From: CAVPUA01 sp963708805
GTDB lineage: Bacteria; Actinomycetota; Actinomycetes; Mycobacteriales; Jatrophihabitantaceae
Direction: 5' to 3'
Assembly: GCA_963708805.1 (NCBI GenBank)
Contig: CAVPUA010000003.1
Span: 1,488,001 to 1,552,000, forward strand
Length of the DNA: 64,000 nucleotides
A program made the position numbers and the translations under genes. The stretch's first letter is position 1, and each line of letters begins with the position of its first letter. Positions 59,101-64,000 of this stretch are shown in pieces. The notes under the pieces are model-generated. The model was not told the origin of the DNA. It ran no database searches and saw nothing but the letters and a program-made list of their open reading frames with translations.

Positions 59101-62100
59101 CGCGTCGGTGCCAGTGGCCGTGGCCGTGGCGTAGGAGCCGGCGTCGACGTCGGCCTGGGTGATCGTGTGAGTCGTCGTCCCGAACACGTCACCGACGAGC
59201 CGGGGGCGAGGCCACCGGCCGGCGGGGCAGGTACGTCCGCCATCGGACGGGTCGGTCACGGTGAGCGTGGTCGGGGTGACGTTGCCGGTGTTCTTGACCA
59301 GGAAGCTGTAGTACGGTGTCGCCGACCTTGGCCGCGGTCTGATCCGCGGTCGGGGAACAGCGGTCTTGGTCAGGGTGACCGACGGCGTGGGGCGTGACGA
59401 TGAACGGTGCGGGGCGCTGGCCGGTGCCGACGGGGAGGTGACACCACCAGCGCTGGTGCCGGTGGCGGTGGCGGTGTCGGTCGGGATCCGGCATCGACGT
59501 CGGCTTGGGTGATCGTGTGAGTCGTGGTGCCGGAACACGTCGACCGACGCCGGAGGCGAGCCACTTCTACCGGCGGTGGCGCAGGCAGCCTCCGCCGTCG
59601 GACGGGTCGGTCACGGTGAGCGTGGTCAGCGTGACGTTGCCGGTGTTCTTCACCACGAACGTGTAGGTGACGGTGTCGCCGACCTTGGCCACCGTGTGTT
59701 CGCAGCCGGCGACACGACAGCCGTCTTGGTCAGGGTGACGGCCGGCCCGGCAACCGCGCTGACGCTGGCCGTCGAGCTCGATGTCGACGACGTGTGGGAC
59801 AACGCGTCGGTGCCCGTAGCCGTGGCCGTATCCGACCGCGACCCGGCATCATGTCAGCTGCGGTCGATCGTGTGCGATGGTGGTGCCGGAACACGTGACG
59901 GAGGCGTTCGGCGCATAGGCCACCGGCCGGCGGAGCGCAGGTGACAGCGTCCGCCATCGCTGGGTCGGTGACGGTGAGCGTGGTCAGGGTGACGTTGCCG
60001 GTGTTCTCACGAGCGAAGGTGTAGGTGACGATGTCGCCGACCTTTGACGTTGGACTGATCGGCGGCCGGCGACACAACAGCGGTCTTGGTCAGCGCGACC
60101 GCCGGCGCAGCAGTCGCATTGACCGTTGCCGATGAGGGCGCCGAGGGCGACGTGGTCCCGGAAGCGGTCGTTCCCGTTGCCGAAGCGCTGTCCGTGCGTG
60201 ACCCGGAGTCGACGTCAGCTTGGGTGATCATGTGAGTCGTGGTGCCGGCGCAGGTGACGGACGCGGACGGCGCTAGCCCACCGGCCGGCGGCGCACAAAC
60301 CACCGCTCCGCCGTCGGACGGGTCAGTCACTGTCAACGTGGTCAGGGTGACGTTGCCGGTGTTCTTCACCGCGAACGAGTAGGTGACGGTGTCACCGACC
60401 TTCACATTCGTCTGATCCGCGGCCGGCGACACGACAGCCGTCTTGGTCAGGGTGACGGCCGGCGCCGCCGTCACCGTCGGCACGGTGGCGGTCGAGGGTG
60501 AGGACGACGTCGCCGAGCCACCCGGAGGCGTGCCCTGGGCCGTCGCGGTGTTCGACACGGACCCGGTGTCGACGTCGGCCTGTGTGACGGTATGGGTCGC
60601 GGTCGCCGTGCAGGTCTCGCTCACGCCGACGGCGAGCGAGCTTGACGGACAGGTGACGGCCCCGGCTTTCGCGTCGGTGACGCCGATCGAGTTCAACGTG
60701 ATGTTGCCGGTGTTCTTGACCACGAACGAGTACGCGATCGTGTCGCCGACCTTGGCCGCGGTCTGGTCTGCGGACGGGGTCACCGTCGCCGTCTTGGCGA
60801 TGGTCAGCGCGGGCGCGGATGGAGTGACCGTGGTCGTGACGCTGCAGGTTCCGCTACAAGCGCCGTTGGTCCCGGTGGCGGTGACGCCGTTGACGAGCGA
60901 GCGCGTTGCCGGTGTCGGGAGCATTGATCGTCACCGAGTAGGTGATCGTGGCCGTCTGACCCACCGCGAGTGGACCGTTGCCGGTCAGCGTCGTACCGGA
61001 TTCCGACAGCGTCCATCCGGCGACGTTGCTCGTCGCATCGTTGTTGTACGTTGCGTCGTCGAGGACGCCCGCCAGGTTGTCGCTGAAACTGGCCGGGGTC
61101 GTCGCGGTGTAGGCGTTGGCGCCACTGTTGACGACGGTCAGCGTGTAGGTGATCTTCGTGCCGACCACCCCGGCCGCGGCCGACGCCGTCTTGCTGACGG
61201 TGTAACGCAGGTTCCACTGAATCACGACCAGGCCGTTGCCGCCGGCCTGGCCGGGCTGCTCGCCGACGCGCCGCCCGCGGCCACACCGCTCACGTATTGC
61301 GAATCAGTGGTGTTCGCCGCCGCGCCCGGCGAACCCGGATTGGCGTTGACGCCGTTGCCGCCGGCGGTCGTACTCGCCGCGGTGACGCCGGTGCCGCTGA
61401 TGTAGCTGGAGCCACCACCGCCGGTGCCGTTGTTGTTGGTATAGGCCGTCCCGGTCTGCGCGCCGGCGTCGGACTGGCACTTGCCGGCGCCGCCGCCGAA
61501 CCAGCCGCCGCCGCCACCGCCACCGCCCTCCCAGTTGGCGCTGGATCCCCCGGTGGACACTGTCGCGCCGCCGGTGCCGCCCGCGAACTGAGCGCCCGCG
61601 GTCGGCGCCGCGCCGCAGCGAGTGTTGGTGGACGCCGCGGCGCCGCCGGCGGTCTGCGTTCCGCCCCGGCCGGAGAGCTGGGGCTGGCCGTCCTGACCAC
61701 CGGTCGCACCGCCACCGCCGCCGGTGAACGGGCTGCCGACGTCGCCACCCGGCGTGGCGCCACCACCGCCGCCCGCGACGAGCAGGGCCGCTGCCGCTGA
61801 CTTGGTGGCGCCGCTGAACAGCGCCGACATGCCGCCGCCACTGGCTCCGTTTCGTGCCGTGTTGACCGGCGTCTGGTTGCTGACGCCGCCCGCACCGCCA
61901 CCGCCATAGGTCGCCGTGGTCGACGACGCGCCGTCGGGCTGGCCGCCCTGCCCGACGACCACGGTCATCGCGGTGCCCGGGGTCGTGGCGATCGTGCCGG
62001 TGCTGTAACCGCCGCCGCCACCACCGGACTCGCCGGGCCAGTAGTTCGCGTCGACGCCACCGCCCCCCGCGCCCCAGCATCTTGACGTGTGACCGACGTC

Positions 62101-62357
62101 ACGAGGGCCGGGACGGTGAAGGTCTGGTCGGCGCCGGACTCGGTGAAGCGGGCGCAGTTCGTGAAGCCGGCGTCCGGGGTGCAAGCCACCTGCGCGGCGC
62201 TCGCGGGCGCGGCTCCGGTGATGGCCGAGACGAACGAGACGAACACCGTCGTGCTGATGACGAGGGCGGCAACCGCAGTCGAGGCGATCACGGGGCGTGA
62301 ACGATGCCACCGGTTTTTACGGGCAGCGTGCAACGCAAAATAACGTGGTCCGGCCAT
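53189..62357 (-). CDS. Giant cell-wall-anchored repeat protein (Gly-rich + DUF11/DUF7507 repeats, LAFTG)
   Basis: This surface protein would have about 3,050 residues. The ATG at 62357 has GGGAGGGG upstream. An N-terminal signal peptide, with hydrophobic core VAALVISTTVFVSFVSA, ends near ASAAQ. A glycine-rich domain (about 62150-61260) starts with DQTFTVPALVTSV and ends GLVVIQW, matching Gly_rich_2 domains. One divergent repeat (TYTLTVVNSGANAYTATTPA) and about 21 DUF11/DUF7507-type modules follow. The C-terminus holds LAFTG, a membrane segment and the tail RRPDRR, a class E-type sortase signal. Many frameshifts occur, most densely at 58.6-60.1 kb. Similar proteins are adhesins or structural stalks. 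Confidence 0.85.
53500..60950 (-). repeat. Tandem DUF11-type repeat array, about 21 units of 350-370 bp
   Basis: The DNA coding for GNVTLTTLTV recurs about every 350-370 bases, near 53530, 53940, 54310, 54655, 55010, 55380, 55735, 56105, 56455, 56805, 57165, 57525, 57885, 58245, 58605, 58945, 59280, 59635, 59995, 60350 and 60700. Units between 54.6 and 60.4 kb are almost identical at the DNA level. Every few units a different type (VGQAVTYTIVATNTGN) intervenes, near 54310, 55380 and 56105. Confidence 0.85.
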
Positions 62358-62573
62358 GCGTGCGGTCCCCTCCCAAGGATCACGACATCCGACGGCGCCA
62401 GGGCGCGGCCGGAATCTCGCAAAGTAAAGCCGACATCAGGCGCTGATGCAAATCCCGTCATCGATTTGCAGCTTTAGCCCACTTATCTCAACGCTCAGTA
62501 ACCGACTTGTCCAAAACGCGCGAGTGTCGAGTGACGGCAAGAGCTGATCGCGAAGATGACTCACCAGCTGGCC
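62358..62573. promoter_or_regulatory. Gap between two surface-protein genes
   Basis: This 216-base gap is richer in A/T than its neighbours and should hold the promoter of the leftward giant gene. The pair GCAAAT and ATTTGC (about 62446-62469) forms a small hairpin that may end the upstream gene. No conserved regulatory palindrome of the catabolic island is present. Confidence 0.4.
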
Positions 62574-64000
62574 TCACGTCTGACGGCGGCGGCGAGGGGC
62601 CGCGTAGATCGTCAGCAGTGCGCCGAGCACCACCAGGCCGAAGGCCGTGCCGATCAGAGCCGAGAGCGCGCGGATGCCGGTGGCGGCGAGCGTCTTCTGC
62701 GCCATGACAGTGGCCCGGCCGCTGCCTGTGATCGGCGCGCCGCTGGGGGCGGTGCCCGTTGCGGTGGCGGTGTTGTCGATGCGGCCCTGGTCGAGGTCGG
62801 CCCGGGTGACGGTGTAGGTGCCGGTGCACGTGATCGCCGCCCCCGGCGCGAGTGAGGCCACGGGCGTGGTCGGAGCGCAGTCCAACTCGAGAGCGGGCGC
62901 GGCCGGCGCGGCGAACTCATCGGCGACGGTCACGGTCGACAGCGTGACGTTTCCGGTGTTGGTGGCGACGATCGTGTAGGTCACCGACTGGCCGACGGCG
63001 GAGACGGTTGTCGTCGATGGCGTCTTGGTGACCGTCAGCGCCCCGGCGGGTGGGGCCGTCGTGACGGTGGCGGTTGACGGGCTCGAGGGGCTGGGTTCGC
63101 CCTTGGCGTCGGCCCCGCTGGCGGTGGCGGTGTCACTGTACGAACCTGCATCCACGTCGGCCTGGGTGATCGTGTGCGTGGTCGTCCCGGAGCAGGTCAC
63201 TGACGCGCTCGGGGTCAGCCCGACCGCCGGCGGCGCGCAGACGACAGCTCCGCCATCGGACGGGTCGGTCACGGTCAACGTCGTCAGGGTGACGTTGCCG
63301 GTGTTGGTCACCACGAAGGTGTAGGTCACGGTGTCGCCCACCTTGGCGCCGCCCTTGTCGGACGCCGGCGAGACTGCTCCCGTTTTGGTCAGGGACACAG
63401 CAGGGTTCGCCGTCGCGTTGACCGTCGCGGTCGACGATGCGGGTGGGCTGGTGTCTGCGTTGCCGTCGGTTCCCGTTGCGGTTGCGGTGTCCGAGCGAGT
63501 CCCGGCATCGACGTCAGCTTGGGTGATGGTGTGAGTCGACGTTGCGTTGCACGTGACGGATGCGTGGGGAACGAGGCCTCCGGCCGGGGGCACGCAGGCG
63601 ACAGTGCCACCGTCGCTGGGGTCGGTGACATCGAGGACGGTCAGGGTGACGTTTCCGGTGTTGGTGACGACGAAGGAGTAGGTGACGGTGTCGCCGACCC
63701 TGACGTCGTTCTGATCCGCGGTGGGCGACACGCTAGCGGTCTTGGTGAGGGTGACCGTCGGGCTGGCCGTGGTCGTGACGGTGGAGGTGCCGCTGCCGGT
63801 GATGGGGGTGCCACCGGGTGTGGTGCCGGTAGCGGTCGCGGTGTTGGTGATCCCGCCGTGATCAAGATCAGCTTGTGTCACGGAGTAGCTGCCGCTGCAG
63901 GTGATCGCAGCGCCGGGTGCCAACGAGGCGACCGGGGTGGTGGGGGTGCACGACAACGTCAGCGCGGGTGATGCCGGAGCTGACAGGGTGTCGGTGACCG
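62574..64000 (-). CDS. Second DUF11-repeat surface protein with LAATG anchor, N-terminus outside window
   Basis: At least 475 residues lie in the window, and the start lies beyond 64000. The visible part has modules of the same type (near 62950, 63300 and 63660), with VGDTVTYSFVVTNTGNVTLT, then the C-terminal LAATG followed by membrane segment ALSALIGTAFGLVVLGALL and the tail APRRRRQT. The arrangement parallels the neighbour at 53189, but the frame is intact here. It is probably another sortase-anchored surface protein; the two genes arose by duplication. Confidence 0.85.
   Translation of the reverse strand, partial: VTDTLSAPASPALTLSCTPTTPVASLAPGAAITCSGSYSVTQADLDHGGITNTATATGTTPGGTPITGSGTSTVTTTASPTVTLTKTASVSPTADQNDVRVGDTVTYSFVVTNTGNVTLTVLDVTDPSDGGTVACVPPAGGLVPHASVTCNATSTHTITQADVDAGTRSDTATATGTDGNADTSPPASSTATVNATANPAVSLTKTGAVSPASDKGGAKVGDTVTYTFVVTNTGNVTLTTLTVTDPSDGGAVVCAPPAVGLTPSASVTCSGTTTHTITQADVDAGSYSDTATASGADAKGEPSPSSPSTATVTTAPPAGALTVTKTPSTTTVSAVGQSVTYTIVATNTGNVTLSTVTVADEFAAPAAPALELDCAPTTPVASLAPGAAITCTGTYTVTRADLDQGRIDNTATATGTAPSGAPITGSGRATVMAQKTLAATGIRALSALIGTAFGLVVLGALLTIYAAPRRRRQT

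Noticed and set aside
54600..60400. CRISPR array or satellite DNA
   Set aside because: The repeat units are 350-370 bp, in frame and code for beta-sandwich modules; there are no short repeats with unique spacers.

Overview
The window is very GC-rich, codes densely on both strands, uses many GTG starts and AGGAG-type ribosome sites, and carries actinobacterial hallmarks: a 13E12-type DUF222/HNH remnant, LAXTG sorting signals, many FadD/FadE/SnoaL/LLM paralogues and IpdAB-like proteins. A high-GC actinomycete is likely; the genus cannot be told. Most genes are interrupted by single-base frameshifts that switch between otherwise well-conserved frames. Gene order and protein sequence stay intact, so I read these as sequencing or assembly indels rather than decay. 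CDS entries span the inferred intact gene.

About 1-50.98 kb is a large catabolic island for a CoA-activated, probably cyclic, hydrophobic substrate (steroid-, terpenoid- or cycloalkane-like; inferred). Leftward operons: acyl-CoA synthetase x2, VOC protein, DUF7064-like protein (1-4300) and LLM, LLM, double SnoaL (4732-7280). Rightward operons: VOC, molybdopterin oxidoreductase, metallo-beta-lactamase-fold hydrolase (7374-11027); FadE, SDR, LLM (11190-14325); and a LivKHMFG-type ABC importer followed by FadD, DUF7064-like protein, APH-like kinase, LLM and MaoC (14444-26060). After a quinone-oxidoreductase gene and an HNH remnant come a leftward hydrolase/SnoaL/FadD/SnoaL/DUF7064 operon (27558-31703), a divergent FAD oxidoreductase, a leftward IpdAB-like pair with an APH-DUF6285 protein (33253-36309), an enoyl-CoA hydratase, a PaaK-like pair with amidohydrolase and hydratase (37244-41538), an Ltp-type thiolase pair with two DUF35 proteins (41798-44963), and thiolase, IpdAB-like, TetR, IpdAB-like, SDR (45040-50975).

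A 14-bp palindrome close to ACCRANCGNTYGGT occurs at nine places, nearly all just upstream of operon starts. In two cases it fills the spacer between clear -35 and -10 boxes. This suggests a single TetR-type regulon; the only TetR gene in the window (47825-48592) lies in one of the controlled operons and is the obvious candidate repressor.

From 51.2 kb the content changes: a two-module Lrp/AsnC regulator, a strong hairpin terminator, a small lipoprotein, and two leftward cell-surface proteins made of tandem DUF11/DUF7507-type repeats. The first is about 3,050 residues, with a signal peptide, a glycine-rich domain, about 21 repeats and a C-terminal LAFTG anchor. The second runs off the window end. 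No tRNA, rRNA, CRISPR array or complete insertion sequence was recognised.
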